From contig NC_060205.1 in assembly GCF_020623625.1 (NCBI RefSeq), positions 303,501 to 367,500 on the forward strand: a stretch of 64,000 nucleotides of DNA, written 5' to 3'. The notes beneath the pieces were generated by a model. That model was not told the origin of the DNA. It searched no databases and saw nothing but the letters and a program-made list of their open reading frames with translations. Source of the DNA: Saccharomycodes ludwigii (taxonomy: Eukaryota > Ascomycota > Saccharomycetes > Saccharomycodales > Saccharomycodaceae). The translations under genes and the position numbers were made by a program. The first letter of the stretch is position 1. Each line of letters opens with the position of its first letter. This document shows, piece by piece, positions 9,782-19,897 of this stretch.

Positions 9782-10966
9782 TAATGATGTTCCTTCTTTT
9801 ATTCTTTCTTGACTATTATTATTATATATTTTGAGATAAATGGGATTTGTGGTGGCTTTGTAAAATAAATAAGGATAGCTTTTGGTTAATAAACAATAAC
9901 AAAAAGCAGGAGAGGAAGAACAAAAAAATAAAACAACAACAACAACAACAACAACAATCAGTGGCTATGACCCTCCACCCCTTTGCCCCTTTTTTTCTTT
10001 TTCTTTTTCTTTTTCTTTTTGTTTTTTAAGCACGCAAAGTACGATGTCCGTTAATTTATCGGACTAAAAGATACTTTGTTATTTACCAACCAAGAATCAA
10101 TTGAAGCTTTTTGCGAAATTGAAGAATTTGACATTTTAAAGATTATTTTTTTTTAACAGAAGAAGAAAAAAAAAGTAGGCAGATTGTAGATTTACGAACA
10201 AAACTGATTCAGCTTTACAAGATTTATTTATGATTTAGATGGTTATTATCATTCTTTTTTGTTGTTGCCAAAAATAGCAGGTACAGCTGGTGGGGTTTTT
10301 ACTATTTTTATTTTAATTTTACAGTTATTATCAATACTATTAATATGATGCTGGGCTTAGCTTAGCTTTATTTTATTTCTATTTTTATCTTTATTATTAT
10401 TATTATTATTATTATCGCACTTTTTAACCCGCCCGGCTTTTTTTTTTTTTTTATTTATTTTTCTCAACCGTTCCTGTTAGAATTTGGCTTTGTCTACTAA
10501 AAATATTACTTGAAACTAATTCTAAACTTTTAAAACGCAGCATATTTAGCCCTCTTTTTCTTTCTTTCTTTTGTGACGCTGCAGTACATACAAGAAAGGG
10601 AAAGATGTCAGCATAACACAGCTTACTACTATTCTTATTCTAAGTATTTAACTTTTTGTTAAAAAGAAACAAAAATATCTTTTCATTTCCTTTCTTTTTT
10701 CCTCTTTCTTTTCCAACCAACCAATTCTCGCACTATATAAGTATATAACAGAATAGAAAAGATGTTCTTTTAGCAATCTTAATTCTCTCTCTCTTCTCTT
10801 TTCCTCCCTCAGATCCCCACCATTACCTAAATATACACATATAAAAAACTGAATTATACACATATAAAAAAATTAAATTATACACATATAAAAAATTAAA
10901 TTATACACATATAAAAAATTAAATAAACTGAGTACTTTAATGTTACTTATGACCCATTAACATAAT
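9782..10966. promoter_or_regulatory. BBC1/CRH1 divergent intergenic region
   Basis: This 1185-bp region between divergent genes holds a CAA repeat at about 9938-9960, pyrimidine tracts, and a perfect everted repeat GTCCG-N9-CGGAC at 10046-10064. A TTA repeat lies near 10391-10415 and a GC-richer spot (ACCCGCCCGGC) near 10427-10437. A 23-24-bp direct repeat at 10832-10924 lies just before CRH1. No RNA gene or credible small ORF is seen. Confidence 0.55.
10832..10924 (+). repeat. Four-copy 23-24-bp direct repeat in the CRH1 leader
   Basis: The core TATACACATATAAAAAA starts at about 10832, 10855, 10879 and 10902, spaced 23, 24 and 23 bp. It ends some 40 bp before the CRH1 ATG, so it probably lies in the 5' UTR or over the transcription start. 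Confidence 0.8.
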
Positions 10967-12295
10967 ATGCCAGCACCTAAATTATTTTTACTACCAATAT
11001 TTTTATTATTATCAGCATTCTTCAATAATGTACATGCAACCTCAAGCGCATGCAATCCATTATCAGCCACCGCTGCTTGTTCCCCAAATAAAGCATTAGC
11101 TACAAGTTATGTGGACACTTTTTCCGAACAATCTTCATTTTTCTCCAATTATACCTCTACAGGAGAAATCACATATAGCGAAGAAGATGGTATGAAAATG
11201 ACAATGAATAAAAGATTCGATAATCCCGGTTTAAAATCTAATTTTTATATCATGTATGGCAGACTGGAAATTGAATTTAAATGTGCCAATGGCCAAGGTA
11301 TTGTATCCAGTTTTTATTTGCAAAGTGATGATTTGGATGAAATCGATATTGAATGGTTAGGTGGTGACAGTACGCAATTTCAATCAAATTATTTCAGTAA
11401 GGGAAATGTTACTACATATGATAGAGGTGAATTTCATACCGTTAGTAATCCATGTGACACCTTCCATACTTATGGCATTGATTGGGATATGGACAAAACA
11501 GTCTGGTCGGTAGATGGCCAAACCGTTAGAACCCTTTTAAATACGAGTAATGAGGGCTATCCACAATCTCCAATGGCTATATATATTGGTTTGTGGGCCG
11601 GTGGAGATCCTACTAACCCAAGTGGTACTATAGAATGGGCTGGAGGTGAAACCGATTATACTGATTTGCCATTTTACATGTTTGTTAAGAGCATGACTGT
11701 TTCTGATTATTCTACCGGGTCCACATACAGTTATAGTGATCAGACGGGAAATTGGGAATCTATCGTTGCTTCTGATGGAGCAGTGTATGGAAGATATGAA
11801 GAAGCCGTCGAGGCTTTCAATACATTGGTATCTAATTCTACTGTTAGCTCATCTAGTAATGGCACTGCCACTACATCTGCCACTACATCTGTCTCTGCTT
11901 CTACCTCTGATTCAGTCCCTGCTTCTTCTTCAGTCTTTACCTCTACATCTGCCTCTGATTCAGTCCCTGCTTCTTCCTCAGTGTTTTCTTTTACTAATTC
12001 TTCTTTTACTAGTTCTTCTACAATTATTAACAGCTCAACCGCTAGTTATATCTTCACTAGTGAACTCAGCTATTCCTCACTTTCTTCCAGTATTGATTCG
12101 TCTTCCAGTCAGGATTCTACCTCTGTACCAACTACTACTACATTAACTACCAAACCTAAGAGTTCTTCCGCTAGCAGTATCTCTAATAGCACCACCAAAA
12201 AAGCTGTTACAGTTTCTTCATCCAACGATGGTTATATCAATAATTTAAATGGAGCATTAACAATACTTTTTATCGGTATTTTATCTTTATTATAA
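10967..12295 (+). CDS. CRH1: GH16 chitin-glucan transglycosylase, GPI-anchored
   Basis: 442 residues. A hydrophobic signal peptide spans residues 1 to about 24. The GH16 domain follows, with the active site DEIDIEWLG in which E125 and E129 are the expected nucleophile and acid/base. Conserved GLWAGGDPTNPSGTIEWAGG and TYDRGEFH blocks match Crh1. After about residue 285 comes a Ser/Thr-rich stalk with short repeats, then a hydrophobic tail (ALTILFIGILSLL) that is a typical GPI-attachment signal. Crh1 links chitin to beta-1,6/1,3-glucan in the wall. The lack of an N-terminal chitin-binding module points to CRH1 rather than UTR2 or CRR1. The stalk is shorter than in S. cerevisiae (507 aa). Confidence 0.9.
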   Translation: MPAPKLFLLPIFLLLSAFFNNVHATSSACNPLSATAACSPNKALATSYVDTFSEQSSFFSNYTSTGEITYSEEDGMKMTMNKRFDNPGLKSNFYIMYGRLEIEFKCANGQGIVSSFYLQSDDLDEIDIEWLGGDSTQFQSNYFSKGNVTTYDRGEFHTVSNPCDTFHTYGIDWDMDKTVWSVDGQTVRTLLNTSNEGYPQSPMAIYIGLWAGGDPTNPSGTIEWAGGETDYTDLPFYMFVKSMTVSDYSTGSTYSYSDQTGNWESIVASDGAVYGRYEEAVEAFNTLVSNSTVSSSSNGTATTSATTSVSASTSDSVPASSSVFTSTSASDSVPASSSVFSFTNSSFTSSSTIINSSTASYIFTSELSYSSLSSSIDSSSSQDSTSVPTTTTLTTKPKSSSASSISNSTTKKAVTVSSSNDGYINNLNGALTILFIGILSLL

Positions 12296-12745
12296 TGCAT
12301 TCAATCAATTTAAGAAAGAAAACAAACAAAAACATATTATAGTGATCTTTTTTTTTCCTTTTTTTTTTTTTATATTTTTATTTTATTTTACCTTATATGA
12401 CATAGAGATAGATATATGTGTTGTATATAAACATATAAAAAACTCAAACAGAGACATTTTAAATTTAAGATATATTACATTGCGTCTAACACGTTTAACT
12501 TATATTATTCTTACACCTTTTGATAAACGTAACTTAAGTATATAACTCAAAAATTATGATAAGAAACTGCACGCAAGTAAAATAAATTAATCAATAATAT
12601 CAACTAGATTTTTTTTCAAAAAAAAAAAAAAAAAAAAATATTCGAAAAAAAAAAAAAAAAAAAAATATTCGAAAAAAGTAATTGTTTTATACATAACCAA
12701 TTCAAACAAAGTGCATATATTAACAAGAAAATTAATAACTAACTG
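12296..12745. other. CRH1-MGT1 intergenic region with duplicated A-tract/TATTCG
   Basis: 450 bp between two plus-strand genes. It holds a poly(T) tract just after CRH1 and, at about 12618-12676, two consecutive copies of a 20-21-bp A run ending in TATTCG. This should contain the CRH1 terminator and the MGT1 promoter. No Rpn4-type GGTGGCAAA element is seen in front of MGT1. Confidence 0.5.
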
Positions 12746-13387
12746 ATGGGTGCGTATTTAAAAGGAAAAAATCATGAACATACTACTAATAACAACAACA
12801 CAAAAAATAAAGTGGTACACTTGACTGGGATAGTTCTAGGGACCTCCATTTTCAACAAAATATTGTTTATACTTAATTCAAAAACTCTAAGATTTGTGTA
12901 TATATCTTTAGACAATAATGAAGAGGATTTATGGGAAATTTGTAGAAGTGATTTTAAAAAATTAATGAAAAAAAAAAGTACCAATCCAACAACTTATATC
13001 ATTGACAAACTTCAACAAGACGATAAAATTATGAAACTGTGTTGTTCTTTTGTCGAAAAAATTGGTAGTTCCAACTTAAATTCCAATAATTTTGCCTTTG
13101 ATTTAATATTTGGAACGAATTTTCAAAAAAAAGTTTGGAGACAACTTGAGAATGTATCTACAGGTACTACAGCAACATACAAGGACATTTCTAAAGAAAT
13201 TAACTGCCCAAGAGCTTATCGAGCTGTGGGAACAGCGTGTGGCGCTAATAAATTGGCATTATTAATCCCTTGCCATAGAATAGTTAATAGTAAGGAAAAT
13301 ACAAGCGGTTTGAACTATAGATGGGGGTCTGATATCAAGGTTAAGTTATTAAATTTAGAAAAAAAAGAAAAAATATATAAGCTTTAA
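12746..13387 (+). CDS. MGT1: Methylated-DNA (O6-methylguanine) protein cysteine methyltransferase
   Basis: 213 residues. The suicide alkyl-acceptor motif IPCHRIV is present with Cys176. The upstream helix-turn-helix shows as YKDISKEINCPRAYRAVGTACGAN, including the Arg finger of the family. The C-terminal region (GLNYRWG...KVKLLNLE) is also conserved. The protein removes alkyl groups from O6-alkylguanine in nuclear DNA by irreversible transfer to Cys. The N-terminal half is weakly conserved and about 25 residues longer than in S. cerevisiae (188 aa). An Asn/Thr-rich stretch follows the chosen ATG. All catalytic parts are present, so it should be functional. Confidence 0.92.
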   Translation: MGAYLKGKNHEHTTNNNNTKNKVVHLTGIVLGTSIFNKILFILNSKTLRFVYISLDNNEEDLWEICRSDFKKLMKKKSTNPTTYIIDKLQQDDKIMKLCCSFVEKIGSSNLNSNNFAFDLIFGTNFQKKVWRQLENVSTGTTATYKDISKEINCPRAYRAVGTACGANKLALLIPCHRIVNSKENTSGLNYRWGSDIKVKLLNLEKKEKIYKL

Positions 13388-13597
13388 AGGGTTAAAAAAA
13401 AGAGACAAAAAGAGCTTAGTTTTTGTACTTCTCTTTTTAGCCCTTATTTTTATTTTTGATTTTGCTTTTTTAAATTTATTCATAAATTCGCATTTTTTTT
13501 TTTTTTTTAGGTCCGTCTTGTATTCATCTCACATTTAAACAACAACAACAACAAAAAGAATAATACTAAAAGTAGAAATAAAGTATTAACCCTAATA

Positions 13598-14329
13598 ATG
13601 TTAGACGAATATCCAGTTCATAAAGCTTGTATAGATGGTGATCTACCCTTATTAAAAGAACTTTTACTAGATGTCCAGGATAAAAAAAAAATAAAGCAGA
13701 TTTTAAAGAGTGAAGATAATGACCAACGCACACCCATCCATTGGGCCATTTCATACAAACACCTGTATGCGGTTGAAGCATTAATTAGAAAGTTTAATCA
13801 AGTTGATTTGGATATTGATGATTTGTATGATGGTTCTGGTTGGAATCCTTTCCACGTAGCTTGCTCTGTTGGTGATTTAAATATCGTAAAGTTGCTCTTC
13901 AATACTTTAGACAATAAACCTAATGTCAACCAACAAACAAAATATAATAGAGTCACCGGTTTACATTTGGTAGCTTCTAAAAACAATATAGAACTGGCTT
14001 CATATTTAATTACAGTACTAAAAGCATCCGTTAGTATCAAAGATGCAAAGGGTCAAATCCCATTACACAGGGCCTGTTGTGTACCAAACTCTATCAATAT
14101 GGTTAAATTGTTATGCGACCATCAAAGTCCCATCAATTTGAAAGATACCGTTGATGGATGGACACCGTTACATCATGCTTTGGCAGAGGGTAATGTTGCT
14201 GTTGCTATTTTACTAGTCACTGAATATGATGCTGACTATAAGACTATTAGAGATAAGGATGATAAACTGCCCGTGGATGTTTCTTGCAATGACACTGTTC
14301 GCCAAGAATTCTTAGCTAATGTGGAATAA
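13598..14329 (+). CDS. NAS6: Ankyrin-repeat proteasome assembly chaperone Nas6 (gankyrin)
   Basis: 243 residues forming a run of about six or seven ankyrin repeats (for example TPIHWAISYKHLYAVEALI, NPFHVACSVGDLNIVKLL, IPLHRACC, TPLHHALAEGNVAVAILLV). It matches S. cerevisiae Nas6 (228 aa) throughout. Nas6 binds the Rpt3 C-domain and acts in assembly of the proteasome regulatory particle. It is convergent with PHO81, the same arrangement as YGR232W/YGR233C. I see no PACE (GGTGGCAAA) element in the 210 bp upstream. A poly(T) run of about 17 lies at 13495-13510. Confidence 0.92.
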   Translation: MLDEYPVHKACIDGDLPLLKELLLDVQDKKKIKQILKSEDNDQRTPIHWAISYKHLYAVEALIRKFNQVDLDIDDLYDGSGWNPFHVACSVGDLNIVKLLFNTLDNKPNVNQQTKYNRVTGLHLVASKNNIELASYLITVLKASVSIKDAKGQIPLHRACCVPNSINMVKLLCDHQSPINLKDTVDGWTPLHHALAEGNVAVAILLVTEYDADYKTIRDKDDKLPVDVSCNDTVRQEFLANVE

Positions 14330-14448
14330 ATTATTACTTATATTGCTAAAAACAATATGCGTAGATATATAAATATTCATTTCTTGTTACCATTACAACA
14401 ATAAAAATAAAATATACTTATATATATATATTAAGTGATTGTTATACA

Positions 14449-17400
14449 TTATAAAACACTTTCTTCAAACACCAACTCACTATCCGTTTTTAAACCATTG
14501 ATTTTTAAATGTGCTATATCATGTTCATCATTGCCTCTACCAATTAGCAATAATCCAGAAGAAGATATTTTGTGGATTAATTGTTCACAGGTATAAAGCA
14601 AATCACATGGTATAACAACACCCAACAAATTATTACTCCTTGCAAAATTGACAATATCTTTAATTGATGTGTAATTGAAATCTTCCTTGTATGTAGTATT
14701 AAAATCTTTTTTCAATGCAAGATGTCTTAGATGATTTTGCGAGTCAACGGTAAATTCGGCAATATCACTGTTATACTTATAAATCGTATTCATGTTGAAA
14801 ATCACGGGGAAAATAGGCTGTTTCCAGTTTAAAATCGAACATATATTATGATTTGAGGATGAAAATACCATCTCTCTTTTAGAACCGGATTCCTTCAACT
14901 TTTGTGCATGATGAAATAGAACGTTTAAAATAGCATCAACAAATTTATCAATATTCACAAACGGTGACGATAGTTTCACAGGAACAGCTTCAATTTCACC
15001 TAATGTGGGAAATGCAACTTTTATGTCTAACTTAACATTTGTTGGCAACGAGTCTAATAACTTATCAAACAAAACATAATTAGTCGAAATAAATTGTTTG
15101 ATATCATAATTCATGCCCGTTGTGTCGTTCAACGATTTTCCCGTTAATAATTCAACTTGCTTTTGGGATAAATCCAATAGTAATAACTCACACCCATTAT
15201 TTTTATCCTCAATTGTTAGTTTAGGAGCACTAATAATAGTACCATCATTTAATATTGTCACCAAAACAGTTAAATACCTGCCCATTAACGAAGATAACGT
15301 AATATCACCACCATCTGCAGTAGACTTCCAATAAGTGTCGTATTTGGTGACTTCCATGGTAACTTTATTAAAAGGCGTGATGATCTGGAAATCAAACATT
15401 AGTTGGCCAACCAACTTCAACCTTGAATCTAATAAGGGCAAGACAGCATGCCCCTGATTTGTGGCAGGTGAAATATTGTTGTGTAACATACCAGATGTCA
15501 TAATGGTTTTGGCAATCATTCTCGTACCACTAGCAGGATAAATTTCAAAATCAATCACAAACTGGTCTAAATCTTTGATTTGAAAAACAACCTCCCCATC
15601 ATCATCCGGTCCAATTGGTAGGCTAATATTCCTCGAAATAATGTCTAGTATATTAGAAGTTAACGTTATTCTTCCCAATGAAGATGGCGAAACCATGCAA
15701 TCCTCCTTATTCAACTCAATAGATTTCAAATTCGTTTTAAAACGCAACCTTAGAAAAATTTTCTTTTCCAAAAAATTGTGACCATATTTTCTTAACGGTA
15801 TTATGGGTGGAGGCAAGGAAAAATCTGGTATTCCATCCAAATCAAGCAAATCCATTGAATCATCAACCATCTCCATTTGTTGAGGTTGCAATAGCTCTGC
15901 AGAAGAAGCGCACTCACCAGATGGTAAAATACCCTTAATACTGCCATTGTTGCTAGCATTTTTAACAGAAGCGGCCATAGTAGTATCGTGGTTGCCAATA
16001 CTAGTACTCATAGTATCTGCTGTGATACTTTGCGTACTATCAACGGAAGATTTCCTCAAGGTGGAATATATGTATTTAATCAAAACATTCATCACATCAA
16101 CATGCCCTTCCCAACACGCATAAAAAATGGGCGACAGATCTTTTTCGTCTTTAACAGTGACATCCGCATGACATTCCTCAATCAATGCTCTAACAGTTTC
16201 TGGATGACCTTTTTGAGCTGCGTACAGTAGCGGTGTCCATTTGTTAAACCCATCTAAAGCATTCGGGTCAGCACCATGCTCAACTAAAACTTTGAGCAAT
16301 TTGCTATCAGCACCATTTTCAGCAGCCAAATGAAGTGGCATATAGCCTTGTGTGTCTTGATAGGTAGAAAGATCAACATTCCCCATTATATCTAAAATAA
16401 TTTTGGTGATTTCATAATTTTTATAGATACACGCAACATTCAATGGAGATAATTGTAGCTTAGTGTCCTCATCAATAACAGGGAATGGATTAGTGCTGGT
16501 GCTGGTTAATATGGCCTTAGTAACTAATGGTTGATTGTTTACAATGCATAATATTAAAGGCGTTCTGGAATTCTTATCTATCAGATCTAGTGACTCTTTA
16601 ACATATTGTGAATTTAAAAGCAATTCAACAAAATCTATTTTACCCAACTCACATGCATAATGTAGTGGGGTACAACCATTAAAATCCTGAATATTCAAGA
16701 ACCTTATGAATTTTGGTCTTAATAGATCATTTTTAGAATATAGCGATAACGCTTCTTGCAGTATAAAAGAACGATCAAATTCCACACACGATGCAGCATC
16801 GTGAAACATATTTCTTTTTGTGAAAACCCAAGTATCCTCATCGTCCACAAATAAAAAATCTATTTTGTCTGAGCCGCAGGCATGTAAAAAAGTTTGTAGA
16901 TATTTATCATTTACTTTGTTACTACCAATCAATAATACAAACAATTTTGTCAATGCCGTTCTTATGGCAGAAGCTATATTTATATGCGAGTGTTTGTATG
17001 ACTGTATGTTTTCGGAGATGTTCAGCATTATGTTGTTATTATTGAGTGTTTTGTTATCCAACGTAGTATTTATATTGTTTTTATTAGTATGATCCGGAGA
17101 AATATCTGAATGGCTTGATATACACAGACTATTATTAGAATATTTGGGGTTTAAATCCTCATTAATAAACAATATAACTTTTTCTGGAAATTGTTTTAAC
17201 AAATTTAATTTTGGAGCTTCATCTTTTAATTGGCAAGTAGTTTCAATTTCTCCAACCCAGCTTTCAATTTCTAATTCAATATCTAGGTCAATATCAATAG
17301 AGTTTGTGATGACCATGTTATTATTATTATTATTATTATTATTAGTAGTAGTAGTAGTAGCAACAGTAGGAGCATTCGTATCAGGTACGGCAGTAGTATT

Positions 17401-18303
17401 ATCTAACATAGCACTCACTGCACTTACACGAGTATTACTAATTGGCTCACTACTGAATCTTGACTTCATCCCATTACTACTAATACTACTACCACCACAT
17501 ATACTTGGAGCATCGCTACTGCTATTGTTACTAGTCACAGCAGCAACTGCAGCAGCAACTGCAGAACCAGGGGTAGATGGACGAGCAATATTGGAAAAAG
17601 AAGTATACATTTTTTTTCTTGACGAACTATTAATTGAAGCATATGTCGTAGGTGGCGAAAAGTCTGTAGGAAGTTCAATATCTCTAATTTCATCTAGTTC
17701 CATTAATAATGATAAAGATTGATCATTTAAAAAGGAGAGTTCATTTCTATTAAAGATTGGCTGCACGGAGACTACTGTAGCCAAATAAAAATCTTTTGTG
17801 TGAGAATGTGATCTTTTGTCCCATTTTTTTAAAACTTTGGAAAAACCAGTTCTATTTAATTCAACGTACTGTTCTAAATGGTCCAAATCTCTTTGATATC
17901 TTTTTAAAGCTTCGAATAACTTTTTGAACGAAGTGGTTGATTTGGAACTTAACTTACCCTTTATTTGATATTCCTCAGATTTGGTTTTTACCGTATTAAA
18001 CTGGACTTTCAAATAGGCCTCTCTTTCTAAGTAGTATTCATTGACTTTTTCCAATTCTCTTTCTAATCTAAAAAAAAACGAGGACTTATTCGTTTGCAAT
18101 ATCTTATAAGCTGGAACAGAATTATCTGGTGTAATAGGCGTTATTGCGCAGTATTTATTATTGTTAGTGTCATTTACTGTTTGGATGGACGAAGATAACG
18201 ATAGTTGTTTGATCAATTTCTTTAAAGCTTTGTAGTTTATAAAATAGCCATTATATTCGGACAATTCTAATTGTCTGGCTTCTAAATATTTTCCAAACTT
18301 CAT
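14449..18303 (-). CDS. PHO81: Pho81-like CDK inhibitor: SPX, ankyrin and GDPD-like domains
   Basis: 1284 residues against 1178 in S. cerevisiae. The SPX domain begins at the start (MKFGKYLEARQLELSEYNGYF) and extends to about residue 180. A low-complexity linker with an Asn run follows. Ankyrin repeats lie at about 560-745 (TPLHYACELGKIDFVELLL, MPLHLAAENGADSKLLKVLV, TPLLYAAQKGHPETVRALI). The C-terminal glycerophosphodiesterase-like domain runs from about 1010 to 1280. Pho81 inhibits the Pho80-Pho85 kinase when phosphate is low, so that Pho4 stays nuclear. The SPX domain senses inositol pyrophosphates in related proteins. An E-box CACGTG at 18905-18910 upstream fits Pho4 feedback. Extra length lies in the linkers. 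Confidence 0.93.
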   Translation of the reverse strand: MKFGKYLEARQLELSEYNGYFINYKALKKLIKQLSLSSSIQTVNDTNNNKYCAITPITPDNSVPAYKILQTNKSSFFFRLERELEKVNEYYLEREAYLKVQFNTVKTKSEEYQIKGKLSSKSTTSFKKLFEALKRYQRDLDHLEQYVELNRTGFSKVLKKWDKRSHSHTKDFYLATVVSVQPIFNRNELSFLNDQSLSLLMELDEIRDIELPTDFSPPTTYASINSSSRKKMYTSFSNIARPSTPGSAVAAAVAAVTSNNSSSDAPSICGGSSISSNGMKSRFSSEPISNTRVSAVSAMLDNTTAVPDTNAPTVATTTTTNNNNNNNNNMVITNSIDIDLDIELEIESWVGEIETTCQLKDEAPKLNLLKQFPEKVILFINEDLNPKYSNNSLCISSHSDISPDHTNKNNINTTLDNKTLNNNNIMLNISENIQSYKHSHINIASAIRTALTKLFVLLIGSNKVNDKYLQTFLHACGSDKIDFLFVDDEDTWVFTKRNMFHDAASCVEFDRSFILQEALSLYSKNDLLRPKFIRFLNIQDFNGCTPLHYACELGKIDFVELLLNSQYVKESLDLIDKNSRTPLILCIVNNQPLVTKAILTSTSTNPFPVIDEDTKLQLSPLNVACIYKNYEITKIILDIMGNVDLSTYQDTQGYMPLHLAAENGADSKLLKVLVEHGADPNALDGFNKWTPLLYAAQKGHPETVRALIEECHADVTVKDEKDLSPIFYACWEGHVDVMNVLIKYIYSTLRKSSVDSTQSITADTMSTSIGNHDTTMAASVKNASNNGSIKGILPSGECASSAELLQPQQMEMVDDSMDLLDLDGIPDFSLPPPIIPLRKYGHNFLEKKIFLRLRFKTNLKSIELNKEDCMVSPSSLGRITLTSNILDIISRNISLPIGPDDDGEVVFQIKDLDQFVIDFEIYPASGTRMIAKTIMTSGMLHNNISPATNQGHAVLPLLDSRLKLVGQLMFDFQIITPFNKVTMEVTKYDTYWKSTADGGDITLSSLMGRYLTVLVTILNDGTIISAPKLTIEDKNNGCELLLLDLSQKQVELLTGKSLNDTTGMNYDIKQFISTNYVLFDKLLDSLPTNVKLDIKVAFPTLGEIEAVPVKLSSPFVNIDKFVDAILNVLFHHAQKLKESGSKREMVFSSSNHNICSILNWKQPIFPVIFNMNTIYKYNSDIAEFTVDSQNHLRHLALKKDFNTTYKEDFNYTSIKDIVNFARSNNLLGVVIPCDLLYTCEQLIHKISSSGLLLIGRGNDEHDIAHLKINGLKTDSELVFEESVL

Positions 18304-18727
18304 TTTATATGAGGTGTATATATGGGAATAATATTACAATGTATATTGCTATTTCTTTTTTTTTATTTTTTTATTGTTAGCCAGACTGGTGGAATAAGGC
18401 TATAATAGTTAGACAAATGAAGTAAAAATTTATTTTATTTTATTTTAATTATTATTATTATTATTATTAAGTTAAATTGTTGATGCTAATTTTGGCTTCT
18501 TTATATTTTTGGTTGTGTGGATTGATACTTGCCGGGATTGTGGTATTTCGGAACTTCGTATCAATAAGTAGCGTTGTTAAAATATACAATAATAGTTATT
18601 TTTTATTTTGCCTTTGTCGCCCTTAAATTATTAGTTGATAAAGTAGTGAAGATATAATAACTAAAAACTTTACTAGCTTAATTGATTTTATTTTATTTAC
18701 AAAAGTCTAAACTAATAGTTTATGCTC

Positions 18728-18758
<31 letters not shown>

Positions 18759-18981
18759 TTTGATTTAATTTACTAACTTTAATAAATTATCATATTAGAT
18801 ATGTCAGTTCATATAAAATGATAAAAATTAATAAAATTAAAAGGAAAAGGAAAAAAAAAGAAAAAAAAAAAAAAAATAATAAACGATTAAACATTCTATT
18901 GACCCACGTGCATTTTAATTATTTAAAAAAGAAAAAGAAAAAAAAAAAAAAAAAAAATTCTTGGGAGTTAACAATAATTTA
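18304..18981. other. PHO81 upstream region, including E-box
   Basis: 678 bp between the PHO81 ATG (minus strand) and the stop of the minus-strand gene at 18982. It contains TTA and ATTT microsatellites (near 18449-18470 and 18727-18760), two A-rich runs near 18851-18876 and 18930-18957, and the CACGTG at 18905-18910. It should carry the PHO81 promoter. No gene is visible. Confidence 0.5.
18905..18910. promoter_or_regulatory. Candidate Pho4/Cbf1 E-box upstream of PHO81
   Basis: The palindrome CACGTG in the context CCCACGTGCATT lies 602 bp upstream of the PHO81 ATG. Pho4 activates PHO81 through CACGTG/T sites in S. cerevisiae. Cbf1 binds the same core, so the factor cannot be told from sequence. 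The distance is larger than usual. Confidence 0.45.
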
Positions 18982-19794
18982 TTAATCTGTAAGTGAAGCA
19001 ATGACTTCTCCGATATTTTTGAAGTTGCACATAATTTGTAAAATATAATCCTGCATTAACAGTGCCTTTTGTTTATTATTATTATTATTTCCATTGCCTT
19101 CCTCATCTAAAATAACACCTTCTTTTCTAAGAAAATATTCTAATAGTTTTGTTTGTTTATTTTCTATGTTTGTATTGCCATAAGGAATATCTTGGACTTT
19201 ATTATCAGAAATAAAACTGTTTTGATTTACCGGAGACGGATCCAATAAAAACTTATTTGAATATAAAAAATTTAGCTTTTCTTTTGAAATTATACCGTTT
19301 CCGGTGTTACTATCATCACCACAACCAGTAGCGCTATTTGTAAAAATTGGCGTATTAGTAACAAAATAGTTACTTTGATAATATATAGAGCCATCTTTAT
19401 ATGCATTATTATCATTATTATCATTGAAAAATATAATATTATCAAACAAATTTATCCAATACTTTATGTTAAATTGAGGATTAGCTAAAATGACTTCACT
19501 CATCTCAAAATTGAATATAGTGTTATTCATATCATTACAACTTTTTTCTACCGGAATAATGGTTCCAAATTTCGAACCATCATTGCCATTTTTACATCTT
19601 TTACTATTGTACAAGGGGCTATTTTTGTAATCATACAATAGCGTTTTTACTTGTTCTTCAATTTCTTTGTCATTCAATATACCCAAATTCAAACCAACCA
19701 TTTTACATACATATAGTTTTTTTCGTATAGTATTATTAGTATGGTTCGTTACTTTGTATTGATATAACTGGACACTATCTACCGTTAAACTCAT
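18982..19794 (-). CDS. SPO16: Probable Spo16-like meiotic ZMM protein
   Basis: 270 residues, with an Asn-rich middle. Residues about 1-125 look structured (VQLYQYKV, LYVCKMVGLNLGIL, FNIKYWINLFDNIIFF). The C-terminal 45 residues are predicted helical. I do not see a diagnostic motif. The call rests on three facts: it is divergent from RTT107 exactly as YHR153C (SPO16) is from YHR154W; the size is similar to Spo16 (198 aa) plus insertions; and a URS1-type Ume6 site lies about 105 bp upstream. Spo16 works with Zip2-Zip4 in crossover formation and synapsis. A diverged Sld7 is an alternative that I consider weaker. Confidence 0.5.
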   Translation of the reverse strand: MSLTVDSVQLYQYKVTNHTNNTIRKKLYVCKMVGLNLGILNDKEIEEQVKTLLYDYKNSPLYNSKRCKNGNDGSKFGTIIPVEKSCNDMNNTIFNFEMSEVILANPQFNIKYWINLFDNIIFFNDNNDNNAYKDGSIYYQSNYFVTNTPIFTNSATGCGDDSNTGNGIISKEKLNFLYSNKFLLDPSPVNQNSFISDNKVQDIPYGNTNIENKQTKLLEYFLRKEGVILDEEGNGNNNNNKQKALLMQDYILQIMCNFKNIGEVIASLTD

Positions 19795-19897
19795 AATGAT
19801 TTGCTGTCGGTGACAAGAGATGAGGATTTCTTTTTTTATTTAAAAATTACCAATTGTTAAAAAAGTATATTTATACAACTTAATTTGCGATAAAAAT

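Noticed and set aside
9847-10029. 60-aa ORF upstream of BBC1
   Set aside because: It consists of Lys/Gln and Phe/Leu runs from simple sequence in a promoter region.
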